DNA of 64,000 bases from NCBI RefSeq assembly GCF_003864415.1, contig NZ_BFFP01000007.1:20118-84117 (forward strand). The letters are read 5' to 3'. The notes under the pieces are model-generated. The model searched no databases, was not told the DNA's origin, and saw only the letters and a program-made list of their open reading frames with translations. The DNA is from Ligilactobacillus salitolerans (GTDB lineage: Bacteria > Bacillota > Bacilli > Lactobacillales > Lactobacillaceae). A program made the position numbers and the translations under genes. Of the stretch, positions 40,267-49,748 are shown in pieces; positions within the stretch are counted from its first letter, which is position 1; every line of letters starts with the position of its first letter.

Positions 40267-41838
40267 AGTTGTGCCCTTATAATTGTGTAAAAAGAAAGAT
40301 CATATCATTCTCATGATACAATCAATGTGGTTTCCAAACACAAACATTGAACAGGAGAAAATGATATGACCCAACTTAATATTAGCTTAGATTTCGACGA
40401 ATTAACAGAGGCAATTACCAAGTCCGATATGAACACTGCAATGAAGGCCCTTGCGATTTCTGTTTTTAATGCTTACATGGAAGCAGAACGGGATCAATTC
40501 TTAAAAGCAAATCGTTATGAGCGTAGTGAGGATCGGGTTGATTCGCGAAATGGCTACTATGACCGTGATTTTCGTTTGTCGATCGGCAAGCTCAATCTGA
40601 GAGTTCCGCGAACCAGATCTGGTCAATTTTCAACTCAGCTTTTTGAAAAATACTGCAGGTCTGATCAGGCTTTTGTTTTAAGCATGGTTGAAGCAGTAGT
40701 TAATGGTGTTTCAACTCGCAAAGTCACAAATATTGTTGAAAATCTGTGCGGGGAGCAGGTCTCAAAGTCATTCGTTTCAAGTGTCATGACCCGCTTGGAT
40801 CCGGAGCTCAAGAAGTTTCGGGAACGTTCACTGACTTATGAAAAGTTTCCGTATCTGTACGTAGATGCGCTGTATCTCAAGGTCCATGAAGAATCTCGGG
40901 TAGTTAGTAAAGCTTTGTATATCGCTCAGGGGGTGAACTCAAAAAATAAACGCGAGATTTTAGGCTTTAAAGTCACTGGGGCAGAGTCAGAAGAGAGCTG
41001 GTCCTCTTTCTTTAGAGAGCTTAGGGATCGTGGCCTGAGACAGCCGATCATGGTGACCTCTGATGCCCATGCAGGACTAAAGCGTGCAATTCAAAAGGAA
41101 TTCCCCGGGACTTCCTGGCAACGTTGTACGGCTCATTTTATTCGTAATATTACTGACAAAATGCCTAAAAAAAAGAGTCGAAAAGCTCGACAACTAGTCA
41201 GCCAGATCTTTAAATCTAGTACAAAACAAGAGGCCAAAGAAAAAAGAGCAGAACTGGAAAAGCTGGTGGAAAAGAAAGACAATAAGGCCAAGTATACAAG
41301 ATCTTTAGAAATATTAGATGAAGGCTTCGAGGATGCGCTGCAGTACTTGTCACAACCGGAACCTTATCAGATTAGCTTACGAACCACAAATTCATTGGAG
41401 CGCTTAAATCAGGAGATTCGCAGACGTGAACGTGTTGTCCGGATCTTCCCTAATGAAGCTGCAGCAGAACGCTTATTTGGAGCGATTTTGCAGGATTACC
41501 ACGATCAGTGGCAAGAGCAAAAAAGAACATTTCTGCGCGATTTTTCACCTGAATTTCAGTAAAAATCCAAAAACAAGTGTAGCTACACGCTTAACAAGCT
41601 ATTGAGCTTCAGGGGAGTAGTGTAATAAGCACAGTTAATAACTCCTCACCAAGGGCCACCAAGCGCCAGCGCGGTAGCAAAACGACAGTAAGAACATATT
41701 GAGAAGGCTCAAAAGGACATTTTAGTTTTGATAAATTGGACCCACTATCGGTCGATGAGTATTTAAATTTTTTGAAATAAAGATCTGGAAGCTGCATTGC
41801 ATCGATTTTTGAATTTACACAGAAAAAAGGACTTGACC
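40267..41838 (+). mobile_element. IS256-family insertion sequence with target duplication
   Basis: The proposed ends align over 25 bp as imperfect inverted repeats (16 identities). The left end AGTTGTGCCCTTATAATTGTGTAAA... is at 40267-40291 and the right end ...TTTACACAGAAAAAAGGACTTGACC at 41814-41838. The inner TTTACACA is identical. Both sides are flanked by the 8-bp direct repeat CAAACAAG (40259-40266 and 41839-41846), the expected IS256 duplication size. The transposase is intact. About 250 bp of non-coding sequence between the transposase stop and the right end is longer than usual. Confidence 0.8.
40366..41562 (+). CDS. IS256-family (mutator-type) transposase
   Basis: A 398-residue DDE transposase, full length and uninterrupted. 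The catalytic residues are Asp167 in LYVDALYLKV, Asp233 in VTSDAHAGLKRA and Glu345 in TTNSLERLNQEIRRRER. The C-x2-H motif of the family is WQRCTAHFIRN (about 251). The N-terminal helical part with RSEDRVDSRNGYYDRD and RVPRTRSGQFS binds the ends. ATG at 40366 follows ACAGGAGAAA. It is probably active, given the intact frame and preserved target duplication. Confidence 0.96.
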   Translation: MTQLNISLDFDELTEAITKSDMNTAMKALAISVFNAYMEAERDQFLKANRYERSEDRVDSRNGYYDRDFRLSIGKLNLRVPRTRSGQFSTQLFEKYCRSDQAFVLSMVEAVVNGVSTRKVTNIVENLCGEQVSKSFVSSVMTRLDPELKKFRERSLTYEKFPYLYVDALYLKVHEESRVVSKALYIAQGVNSKNKREILGFKVTGAESEESWSSFFRELRDRGLRQPIMVTSDAHAGLKRAIQKEFPGTSWQRCTAHFIRNITDKMPKKKSRKARQLVSQIFKSSTKQEAKEKRAELEKLVEKKDNKAKYTRSLEILDEGFEDALQYLSQPEPYQISLRTTNSLERLNQEIRRRERVVRIFPNEAAAERLFGAILQDYHDQWQEQKRTFLRDFSPEFQ

Positions 41839-42147
41839 CAAACAAGCCGCCATCTCGCAAAGCAGCTAAAAAATAGCCTAAGCTTTGTCCGGCTCGCGAT
41901 CTACTTTAAACTGCAGCCTTTGATTTTTGATACTTTGCAGGTTTCTTGACTTCCCTTGAGGGGTGAAGAAACTTTTTTTGTGTTATTTTCTATTTTAGAA
42001 TAATAATAAAAAAGGTCTATGGATCTTTTTATTTGGGCGTTTTGCTTGCAGAACTGTTGTGATGAGCTTACAATGATTAGTGAATTTAGCATAAAAAAAA
42101 GCGGCTGATTTTTGCTGCTTAATTATTTGAACCGGGGGTAATTTTAA
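41563..42147. other. IS256 3' non-coding part and DyP upstream region
   Basis: 41563-41813 is within the IS but has no supported gene. After the target duplication, 41940-41980 holds a terminator (GTTTCTT/AAGAAAC plus seven T). A good promoter follows, TTGCAG-17 bp-TACAAT (the -10 at about 42067-42072), reading into the DyP gene. A GCGGCTGATTTTTGCTGCTT hairpin lies in the leader. Confidence 0.5.
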
Positions 42148-43104
42148 ATGTCAGTTGATCCAAAGCAAGCTCAAGATGTGTGGAAAGATGTTGGAGAACA
42201 TGTGCAATTTACCGTTTTAACTCTGAAACGTGAAGATCAAGCTCACGAGCGGGAGGTTATTCAAGAATTTGCCGACCGTTATCAAGCAATCTTACGGTCA
42301 TTACGGATCAGGGATGCGGATCCCAAGACTGGTGTTTCTTCCTTAAAGGCGAGTTTCGGCTTCAGCAGTTCTGCTTTCGAATACCTTTTTCCTGATGCAC
42401 CAAAACCGCATGAACTCGAAGAATTTACCGGCTTGAAAGGGCCCAAATACAGCATGCCTGCTACTCCTGGCGACCTGTTTTTTCATTTGCGGGCTAACAA
42501 TGAAGCCGTGGTTTATGAAGCTCAGGCACAGTTTAGACGTTTCTTGGCAGACATCACCGATGTTCAAGACGAGACCAAAGGCTTCCGCTATTTTGAAGGA
42601 CGGGCGATCATTGGTTTTGTCGACGGGACTGAAGCACCGCAAGTTGAAGATGCTGCCGATTATGCATTGATCGGCGCTGAGGATGAAAATTATATCAACG
42701 GTTCTTATGCCTTCGCGCAAAAATGGCGGCATAATATGGATTTTTGGGACAAATTAAAGACCGAACAGCAAGAAAAAGCTGTGGGGCGCGAGAAGTTCAC
42801 GGATCTGGAGCTGGAAGACGAAGATAAGATGCCTAATGCCCATAACGTTAGTTCGAAAATTGAGATCGATGGTGAGGAACAAAAAATCGTTCGTATGAAT
42901 GTTCCTTATTCTGATCCGGCTTCCGGCAACACCGGGACTTATTTTATCGGCTATGCCCGCCACTGGGAAGTTACTAAGCAGATGTGCCAGCAAATGGTTG
43001 ATACATCCGACTTTTTGCTCACGTTCTCTGACCTTTTGAGTGGACAATTATTTTTCATTCCGTCACGGCCGACCTTGGACCAGATCGCGGAAGGCGAACT
43101 TTAA
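42148..43104 (+). CDS. DyP-type heme peroxidase
   Basis: A dye-decolorising peroxidase of 318 residues that uses H2O2 to oxidise dyes, phenolics or porphyrins. The defining GxxDG is GFVDGTE (Asp159, the distal acid). The proximal heme-ligand candidate is the His of PNAHNVSSK (232), and the distal Arg is in KIVRMNVPYSD (249). No twin-arginine signal is seen, so it is cytoplasmic. ATG follows GGGGG. It is monocistronic, with its own promoter. Like cytochrome bd in this window it needs heme, so its activity probably depends on heme uptake. Confidence 0.92.
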   Translation: MSVDPKQAQDVWKDVGEHVQFTVLTLKREDQAHEREVIQEFADRYQAILRSLRIRDADPKTGVSSLKASFGFSSSAFEYLFPDAPKPHELEEFTGLKGPKYSMPATPGDLFFHLRANNEAVVYEAQAQFRRFLADITDVQDETKGFRYFEGRAIIGFVDGTEAPQVEDAADYALIGAEDENYINGSYAFAQKWRHNMDFWDKLKTEQQEKAVGREKFTDLELEDEDKMPNAHNVSSKIEIDGEEQKIVRMNVPYSDPASGNTGTYFIGYARHWEVTKQMCQQMVDTSDFLLTFSDLLSGQLFFIPSRPTLDQIAEGEL

Positions 43105-43180
43105 TGCAAGCAGGCAAATTATTTGCTTAGCTTACAAAAAATTAGTAAAATCAAGTTGTGATTAAGGGAGGGAGATTTTT

Positions 43181-43540
43181 ATGTATTTGAATGTAGAACC
43201 AGAAGCACAAGCAAAATTACAACAGTACTTGGATGCCGACAAAGACTTGCTCTTGGACTTTGATGATGGTGTTGGTCCGCTGTCCAATGTGGGAACCTGC
43301 ACATTAGCCTCTGTTTTTCGGATCGTGGCTGTTGCCAAGGGTGCAGAGCAAAAAGATTACAACAAGGCTTTGGAATCTAACATTGGCACCTTTAGATATA
43401 AGGGTTACAGCGAAATGTATATGGATAATCAGATGCGTTTAATTGTTAATCCGACGAACAAGATGTTAAGTTTACGCGGCAGCAACAGTGGTGAACTGAC
43501 CGGAATGGTTACCGTTGAGGATCTATCTGCCACAGCTTAA
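43181..43540 (+). CDS. HesB/IscA-like iron-sulfur cluster biosynthesis family protein
   Basis: A 119-residue cytoplasmic protein of the lactobacillar HesB-like family. The N-terminal EPEAQAKLQQYLDADKDLLL and the central DFDDGVGPLSNVGTCTLAS fit the family. It has a single Cys (GTCTL), not the three conserved Cys of true A-type carriers, so it cannot bind a cluster in the usual way and its function is unknown. ATG at 43181 follows GGGAGGGAG. A terminator follows. Confidence 0.65.
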   Translation: MYLNVEPEAQAKLQQYLDADKDLLLDFDDGVGPLSNVGTCTLASVFRIVAVAKGAEQKDYNKALESNIGTFRYKGYSEMYMDNQMRLIVNPTNKMLSLRGSNSGELTGMVTVEDLSATA

Positions 43541-43554
43541 GCGTTGATTTAATT

Positions 43555-43601
43555 TCAAGGATCAGGCACTTCGTTTGAAGACGAAGCGGCCTGGTCCTTT
43601 T
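43555..43601 (+). terminator. Intrinsic terminator after the HesB-like gene
   Basis: AAGGATCAGGC and GGCCTGGTCCTT pair around an inner TTCGT/ACGAA, followed by five T. Confidence 0.88.
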
Positions 43602-43731
43602 TGCATGCAAATGATTCGATTTGGATGAATATATCTCATCTTAAACTGAATAAGTTGAATTTTACTAAACGTAAAAACCATAGTATGCTTAATCCAACCT
43701 AGAAATCAGAAAGTTACGGAGGAGGATGCTT

Positions 43732-44919
43732 ATGTTGCCGAAAATCTCACAGAGGATCATCCAGGAGCCCTCAGCGATGGATGAATTACTTGCTTTAAGC
43801 AGTCAGTGTCAACGAATTTCTTTTGCTGCAGGTTACCCAGCTGCCGAATTATTCCCTAAAAAGGAATTAGAAGAAGCCTTCGTACATAGGTCGCAGGCCA
43901 GCAAAGACGACCTCTACCAATATGCTAGTGTGGCGGGCTATGGACCCTTACGCAAGAAGTTGGCAACCAAAGCGCAAACGACTGGTATTACCGACATCGA
44001 CGAGAATAATATCTGTTTGACACAAGGCGCGCAGCAGGGGATCAGCTTGCTGGCCGACTTATTCTTAGACGTGGATGATGGGGTCGTTGTCGAGGGACCC
44101 AGCTACATTGGCGCCATTCAAGCCTTTGAAAGCCGCAAACCGCGTTTTTACGAAATGGAAATGCTAAATGATGGACCTGACCTTGACCAATTAGAAGAAA
44201 TTGTCAGTTCCCACTCGGTCAAAATTGTCTACACGATCCCAACATTCCAGAATCCAACGGGGGTCTGCATGTCTGTCGCTAAGCGCAAGCGCCTCGCCCG
44301 CATGGCTGAAAAATACAATTTTCTTGTGATCGAAGACGATCCCTACCGAGATTTACGTTATCAAGGCAAAGATCTGCCAAGCATTAAGTCTTTTGACCGG
44401 ACAGGTAATGTTGTGATGCTTGGCAGTTTCTCCAAGATATTGGCACCTGCTTTACGCGTTGGCTGGCTGGTCGCCGACCAAGAAGTGTTGGACTTAGTGA
44501 ATAAATTGCGTTCTGCTTCGGATTTTCAGCCCTCTAACGTGACCCTGCAAATGATCGACCAGTTTTTGGAAGAAAACAGTCTGTCAGCTCACATTCAGCG
44601 GTTACGTCAAGTTTATGGGCGAAGAGCAGCGACGATGCAGGCAGCCTTGGAAGAATACCTGCCGCAAGGTTGTTCATATTCGCGCCCAGAAGGAGGATTC
44701 TTTATCTGGGTCACTTTACCGCAAGGTTTATCCGCGGGCAAACTTTTACAAGACGGGCGTCCGGTGACCTTCATTGAAAGTTCGCAATTATACGCTGCCA
44801 GCCAGCGCGCAGATCAGCTGCGCCTGAACTTTACTGGTGTGTCAGAAGAGCAGATCCGTGAAGGCTGCCAGCTCTTAGGACAAGCCATCACTAAAGAACG
44901 CTGGGCATTGACTGCATAA
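43732..44919 (+). CDS. PLP-dependent class I/II aminotransferase (LysN/2-aminoadipate-like)
   Basis: A cytoplasmic fold-type I aminotransferase of 395 residues, resembling the free-standing MocR-like and 2-aminoadipate transaminase group. The active-site Lys is in MLGSFSKILAPALRVGW (about 234). PLP contacts are LTQGAQQGISLL (about 96), IPTFQNPTGVCMS (about 170) and IEDDPYRDLRY (about 201). The C-terminal substrate Arg is in QLRLNFTGVSE. ATG at 43732 is preferred, six bases after GGAGGAGG; ATG at 43726 abuts it. The amino-acid substrate is undetermined. A terminator lies at 44927-44968. Confidence 0.88.
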   Translation: MLPKISQRIIQEPSAMDELLALSSQCQRISFAAGYPAAELFPKKELEEAFVHRSQASKDDLYQYASVAGYGPLRKKLATKAQTTGITDIDENNICLTQGAQQGISLLADLFLDVDDGVVVEGPSYIGAIQAFESRKPRFYEMEMLNDGPDLDQLEEIVSSHSVKIVYTIPTFQNPTGVCMSVAKRKRLARMAEKYNFLVIEDDPYRDLRYQGKDLPSIKSFDRTGNVVMLGSFSKILAPALRVGWLVADQEVLDLVNKLRSASDFQPSNVTLQMIDQFLEENSLSAHIQRLRQVYGRRAATMQAALEEYLPQGCSYSRPEGGFFIWVTLPQGLSAGKLLQDGRPVTFIESSQLYAASQRADQLRLNFTGVSEEQIREGCQLLGQAITKERWALTA

Positions 44920-45341
44920 AAATTAGACTAGGGCTCGAAAACAATTTTGTTTTTGGGTCTTTTTTTTCGCCAAATTTTGCCTGCTAAGTCAAGCCGCTCA
45001 GAAAATAGGGAAGTCGATTTCACTTGCATAATTCAAAGTTTGGTGATGGCGTCTTGCCTTGGTTTCATGCAAGCGGCTGTACGAATATAAAAAAACACTT
45101 ATTATTTGAAAGGAAATCTTTTTGAAATAGATAAGCTAAAATAAATATAAGCGCCAAAATGAAGCTTGAAGCGAAATCGCTGTCATTACTGCTAAAATAC
45201 CGTTAAATCTCACTTGTTTTTTAGCGTGTCAGAGCCGGCTCTGGTTAGAAAAATTTAGCATAAAATTCATATTATTTAAAAAAAAGTAGATATTATGCTA
45301 ATCTTTTTATTGAGTAGTGCAAAAGTTGGGAGGAAAAAACG
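44920..45341. other. Intergenic region upstream of opuC
   Basis: 422 bp without a gene. A terminator (CTCGAAAAC/GTTTTTGGG type, ending in eight T) lies at 44927-44968. The rest is A/T-rich. TATTAT-like -10 candidates near 45290 could start the opuC transcript. No clear operator or riboswitch was seen. Confidence 0.4.
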
Positions 45342-46544
45342 ATGGAAGAACCTATTTTAGTCTTTAAAGATGTTAAAAAGGTTTACCGTGGCGGAAGTGT
45401 TGGTGTTGAGGGGGTCAATCTAACGATCAATAAAGGTGACTTCGTGTGTCTGATCGGAACTTCCGGTTCTGGGAAGACGACCACGATGCGCATGATCAAC
45501 CGAATGCATGATGCGACCTCAGGTCAAATTTTGTTTAACGGTAAGGATATTAAAAATACTGATCCTGTTAGCTTGAGAAGACAGATCGGCTATGTGATCC
45601 AAAACATTGGCTTAATGCCGCACATGACGATTTACGATAACATTACGCTGGTCCCGCGTTTACTGAAATGGCCAGAAGAAAAGAAACGCCAAAAAGCAGA
45701 AGAATTATGTAAAGAAGTGGAACTGCCTGAGGAATTCTTAGACCGGTACCCTTCACAGCTTTCTGGCGGTCAGCAGCAGCGTGTCGGCGTGATCCGTGCT
45801 TTAGCTGCCGATCAAGATTTGATCTTGATGGATGAACCTTTTGGTGCCTTAGATCCAATTACACGTGAGTCTTTGCAAGATTTGGTCAGTGATTTGCAGA
45901 AACGGCTGAAGAAAACGATCGTCTTCGTGACCCATGATATCGATGAAGCGCTGCGCTTGGCAACGAAAGTCGTGATCATGGACGGCGGAAAGATCGTTCA
46001 AAATGCTTCACCAGAAGAGATCTTACAACATCCAGCCAACGATTTCGTTAAAAATCTGTTGGGTGAAGAACGCTTGAGCCAGGCGCGCGCAGACCTGTCG
46101 ACTGTCGATCAGATCATGCTTAAAGATCCGGTCAAGGTCACCTTAGGCCGTTCGATCCCAGAATCGATCAGATTGATGCGTGAACGGCGGGTCGATACCC
46201 TCTTGGTGGTTGATGATGAAAATTACTTCAAGGGTTACGTTGATATTGATACAATTACCAGCCGCTACCGGCGGGCAACCAGTGTCTCAGATCTGTTGAG
46301 CACGGATATGCCGACGATCCAAAATGATACACTGGTCCGCCAGACTGTGCGCAAGATGTTGAACCGTGAGTTCAAATATCTGCCAGTTGTCGATCACGAC
46401 AATAAACTGTTGGGGATCGTTAACCGGACGACGATGGTGGATGTTGTTTACGATACGATCTGGGGCAATTCGGATGATGATATTGCTGAAAAAGAGGAAG
46501 ATCAAACTAAAGAGCAAGAAACTGCCACTGTCAAAGGAGAGTGA
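45342..46544 (+). CDS. opuCA: Osmoprotectant (glycine betaine/carnitine/choline) ABC transporter ATPase with CBS domains
   Basis: The ATPase of an OpuC-type quaternary-ammonium importer, 400 residues. Walker A is [10 protein letters not shown] (about 38), the signature is [11 protein letters not shown] (about 140) and Walker B is [12 protein letters not shown] (about 161). Two CBS domains (about 253-305 and 312-370) sense ionic strength or cyclic di-AMP in this family. The acidic tail with [16 protein letters not shown] follows. ATG at 45342 follows GGGAGG. It is the first gene of a four-gene operon, opuCABCD. Confidence 0.94.
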   Translation: MEEPILVFKDVKKVYRGGSVGVEGVNLTINKGDFVCLIGTSGSGKTTTMRMINRMHDATSGQILFNGKDIKNTDPVSLRRQIGYVIQNIGLMPHMTIYDNITLVPRLLKWPEEKKRQKAEELCKEVELPEEFLDRYPSQLSGGQQQRVGVIRALAADQDLILMDEPFGALDPITRESLQDLVSDLQKRLKKTIVFVTHDIDEALRLATKVVIMDGGKIVQNASPEEILQHPANDFVKNLLGEERLSQARADLSTVDQIMLKDPVKVTLGRSIPESIRLMRERRVDTLLVVDDENYFKGYVDIDTITSRYRRATSVSDLLSTDMPTIQNDTLVRQTVRKMLNREFKYLPVVDHDNKLLGIVNRTTMVDVVYDTIWGNSDDDIAEKEEDQTKEQETATVKGE

Positions 46545-46549
46545 TTATT

Positions 46550-47176
46550 ATGATGACTTTTTTGAGTGCACATGGCAGTGAGTTAGTAACAAAAACCTGG
46601 GAACAGCTGTATATTTCCGCTGTGGCCTTAGGTTTAGGGGTCTTAGTTGCTGTCCCGATCGGGGTGGCTTTGACTAGATTCCCACGGGTGGCTAAAGTCG
46701 TTGTTGGGATCGCCAGCATGCTGCAGACCGTCCCTTCGTTAGCTTTGCTGGCCCTGATGATCCCGCTCTTTGGGATCGGAAAGGTTCCTGCGATCGTCGC
46801 GCTGTTTATCTATTCACTTCTGCCGATCCTGCGTAATACCTACATTGGCATGAATGATGTTGATTCAACGATCAAAGACAGTGCGCGCGGTATGGGAATG
46901 ACGACGATGCAGTCGATTGTCCAGGTCGAATTGCCGATGGCGATGCAAGTTATCATGGCGGGGATCCGCTTGTCCGCGGTTTATGTGATCGCATGGGCAA
47001 CCTTGGCTTCCTACATTGGTGCCGGCGGGTTAGGTGATTTTATTTTCAATGGTTTGAACTTATACCAGCCTGACTTGATCATTGGCGGGACGATCCCTGT
47101 CACGATCTTGGCGTTAGTTGTGGATTATCTCTTAGGCCGGTTGGAATATCACCTCACGCCGGTTTCACAGCGATAG
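46550..47176 (+). CDS. opuCB: Osmoprotectant ABC transporter permease
   Basis: A membrane permease subunit, about 208 residues with six helices. The EAA loop contacting the ATPase is in [20 protein letters not shown] (about 104-123). ATG at 46550 follows AAAGGAGAG at proper spacing. GTG at 46541, overlapping the opuCA stop, is possible but too close to the ribosome binding site. It pairs with opuCD to form the channel. Confidence 0.92.
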   Translation: MMTFLSAHGSELVTKTWEQLYISAVALGLGVLVAVPIGVALTRFPRVAKVVVGIASMLQTVPSLALLALMIPLFGIGKVPAIVALFIYSLLPILRNTYIGMNDVDSTIKDSARGMGMTTMQSIVQVELPMAMQVIMAGIRLSAVYVIAWATLASYIGAGGLGDFIFNGLNLYQPDLIIGGTIPVTILALVVDYLLGRLEYHLTPVSQR

Positions 47177-47187
47177 GGGGTGAAAAC

Positions 47188-48135
47188 ATGTTAAAGAGCA
47201 TTAATCGTTGGATCAAGAACCTCGTTTTACTCGGTGCATGTTTGTCCCTAGTTCTAATTAGCGGCTGTTCATTCCCCGGTTTAAGCGGCACGGGCAGTTC
47301 ACAAAAGAATGTCCGGATAGCATCGGTTGTTTCGACTGAATCGCAGATCATCGCGAATATTATTTCAGAGCTGATCACACATGAAACAGATTACAGTACT
47401 TCGCTGGTCAATAACTTGGGCTCCAGTTCGGTATCACAAAAGGCTTTGCAAAGAAACGATGCCGATGTGATGGCAACCAGCTATACCGGAACAGACTTGA
47501 CCGGGACTTTGCAGATGGATCCTGTTAAAGATCCTAAAAAAGCTACCAAAATTGTCGATCGTGAGTTGAAAAAACGTTATGACCAGGTACGTTACCCGTC
47601 GATGGGCTTTTCTGATACGTATGCCTTTATGGTGACACAAGAACTGGCTAAAAAGTACAACTTAAACACGATCAGCGATCTTAAAAGTCATGCTCCTTCG
47701 ATGACAGCAGGAGTCGACAGTTCTTGGATGAACCGGAAAGGCGACGGCTACAAGGAATTTGCCCAGTTTTATGGGTTTGATTTCAAACGAGTTTTCCCAA
47801 TGCAAATTGGGCTAGTGTATTCCGCCGTTGAATCTGGCAAGATGAACTCGGTCCTCGGCTATTCTACTGATGGCCGGATCAAGAGTTATAACTTGAAAGT
47901 CTTAAAAGATAACAAGCACTTCTTTCCACCGTATGACTCTTCTTTAGTCGCGAACGGCAAATTCTTAAGAGCTCATCCAGATCTGCGGAAACTTTTGCAC
48001 CGTTTGGATGGAAAAATCGATCTCAAGCAAATGCAAGAATTGAACTACGAGGTAGATAATAACCTCAATGAGCCTTCTGTAGTCGCCAGAAAATTTCTAG
48101 AAAAACATAATTATTTCAGAGGAGCTGATCAATAA
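47188..48135 (+). CDS. opuCC: Osmoprotectant ABC transporter substrate-binding lipoprotein
   Basis: An extracellular lipid-anchored receptor for betaine-type compounds, 315 residues. The signal peptide ends in the lipobox LVLISGCSFPG (Cys about 27). The OpuAC fold follows, with SSSVSQKALQRNDADVMATS (about 77) and YPSMGFSDTYAFMV. Aromatic residues typical of the quaternary-ammonium cage are present, for example YTGTD, SSWMNRKGDGY and YSTDGR. ATG at 47188 follows GGGGGTGA. It is located between the two permease genes and overlaps opuCD by one base. Confidence 0.93.
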   Translation: MLKSINRWIKNLVLLGACLSLVLISGCSFPGLSGTGSSQKNVRIASVVSTESQIIANIISELITHETDYSTSLVNNLGSSSVSQKALQRNDADVMATSYTGTDLTGTLQMDPVKDPKKATKIVDRELKKRYDQVRYPSMGFSDTYAFMVTQELAKKYNLNTISDLKSHAPSMTAGVDSSWMNRKGDGYKEFAQFYGFDFKRVFPMQIGLVYSAVESGKMNSVLGYSTDGRIKSYNLKVLKDNKHFFPPYDSSLVANGKFLRAHPDLRKLLHRLDGKIDLKQMQELNYEVDNNLNEPSVVARKFLEKHNYFRGADQ

Positions 48136-48791
48136 TGAGTAACATGGGATTATGGCAGCAGTTCTGGTACTATATGTCTCACAACGGCTCATATGTGCTC
48201 GAACAATTTACCCGACACTTTTTAATTGCGATTTATGGCGTGTTGATCGCCGCAGTTGTTGGGATCCCTTTAGGGATTTTTATCTCGCGCCACCACAAGT
48301 TAAGTTCATTTACGATCGGGACCGCTAACGTGATCCAAACGGTTCCTTCGTTAGCGATGTTATCGATCCTGATGCTCGCGCTTGGTCTGGGTGTGAATAC
48401 CGTGATCGTGACGGTCTTCTTGTATTCTTTACTTCCAATTGTGAAGAACACCTATACCGGTATGATCTCGGTTTCTAAGGACGTGATCGATACTGCGCAA
48501 GGCATGGGGATGACTAAGATGCAGCAGCTGTTTTTGGTCGAATTGCCGTTGGCGATCTCAGTCATCATGGCTGGTTTACGTAATGCCTTAGTTGTCGCGA
48601 TCGGGAACGTTGCGATCGGAGCCTTTGTTGGTGCGGGCGGTCTCGGTGATATCATTATCCGGGGGACAAACGCTACCAACGGTGGGGCGATCATCTTAGC
48701 TGGGGCTTTGCCGACAGCTTTGATGGCGATCATTGCAGACCTGGTCTTAGGCTGGGTCGAAAGAAAATTACAACCGCAAGGCGCAGCTTAG
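48135..48791 (+). CDS. opuCD: Osmoprotectant ABC transporter permease
   Basis: The second membrane permease of the OpuC importer, 218 residues with about six helices. The EAA-loop region DTAQGMGMTKMQQLFLVELP is near residue 120. Its ATG overlaps the opuCC stop codon (TAATG), so it is translationally coupled and ends the operon. The following 75 bp carry the start region of the GT8 gene without a clear terminator. Confidence 0.93.
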   Translation: MSNMGLWQQFWYYMSHNGSYVLEQFTRHFLIAIYGVLIAAVVGIPLGIFISRHHKLSSFTIGTANVIQTVPSLAMLSILMLALGLGVNTVIVTVFLYSLLPIVKNTYTGMISVSKDVIDTAQGMGMTKMQQLFLVELPLAISVIMAGLRNALVVAIGNVAIGAFVGAGGLGDIIIRGTNATNGGAIILAGALPTALMAIIADLVLGWVERKLQPQGAA

Positions 48792-48866
48792 ACGATGTTA
48801 GATGTGTTATAATATTTTCAAAATCGCAGGTATTATCAACTGCTGGATCAGGTGAGGATTAAGAGC

Positions 48867-49748
48867 ATGAACTTACTTTTTGCAATCAACGACAGTTTCG
48901 TCGATCAGATGCTGACGGTCGTTTACTCGATTTTGGAAAACTCCCAACCTGCACAGATCACAATGTATGTGATCCAGGACCAGGAGCTCGCACAGACTGA
49001 AAAGATCGCTGCTTTTTGTCGTTTTTATGACGTGGATTACCAGCCGGTCTTGGTTTCGGATGAAGAATTCGCGGACGCCAAGATCACGGACCGTTACCCG
49101 CATACAATTTATTATCGGTTATTGGCGCAAAAATATCTGCCCCAAGAGCTGGACAAAATCTTGTATTTAGATGCTGATTTATTGTGCATCAACGATATCA
49201 CGCCGCTTTATTCGACGGATCTTGGCGACTACTTGTACGCGGCTTGCAGTCACAGTCGGCTGACTAATGTCACCGATGTCGTCAATAAGGTCAGATTGGG
49301 CAACGAAGACGCGGAAGCCTACTATAATTCCGGCGTCTTGTTGATGAACCTAAGTGCGATCCGCGCGCAAGTCGAGCCCCAAGATATTTTTGACTTTATT
49401 ACAAAAAACAAATTTAATCTTTTACTGCCGGATCAAGATATTCTGAACGGTCTTTACGGACACCAGATCCTAGCGCTGCCGGATGAGTTATGGAATTTTG
49501 ATGCCCGTAAAAATCGGACTTATGAAATGCTCAGCATGGGACAGTGGGATCTAAACTGGGTCATGGATCATACTGGAATCCTGCATTTTTGCGGGCGGGA
49601 CAAGCCTTGGCGTTCGGGGTATTTTGGCCGGTATTCAGCTTTATATAAACACTATCAGCATAGGGCTTTGCGTAATTTGACCGAGCGAAACGTGCAGCCA
49701 GCTGCACAGCTTGATCCAACACCCGCAGTGGATCACGGGCAGAGCTGA
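48867..49748 (+). CDS. GT8-family glycosyltransferase
   Basis: A second glycosyltransferase family 8 protein, 293 residues, cytoplasmic. The DxD is in LYLDADLLCIND (about 99-110). YYNSGVLLMNLS is near 155 and LLPDQDILNGLYG near 190. The C-terminal HFCGRDKPWRSGYFG lies near 240. ATG at 48867 is set by GGTGAGGA about nine bases upstream. Its stop codon overlaps the start of the next gene (TGATG), so the two are coupled and probably act together on one glycan. The sugar and acceptor are unknown. Confidence 0.86.
   Translation: MNLLFAINDSFVDQMLTVVYSILENSQPAQITMYVIQDQELAQTEKIAAFCRFYDVDYQPVLVSDEEFADAKITDRYPHTIYYRLLAQKYLPQELDKILYLDADLLCINDITPLYSTDLGDYLYAACSHSRLTNVTDVVNKVRLGNEDAEAYYNSGVLLMNLSAIRAQVEPQDIFDFITKNKFNLLLPDQDILNGLYGHQILALPDELWNFDARKNRTYEMLSMGQWDLNWVMDHTGILHFCGRDKPWRSGYFGRYSALYKHYQHRALRNLTERNVQPAAQLDPTPAVDHGQS

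Noticed and set aside
41609..41860. Minus-strand open frame at the right part of the IS256 element
   Set aside because: It crosses the IS right end and the target duplication, lacks a start signal and resembles nothing known.
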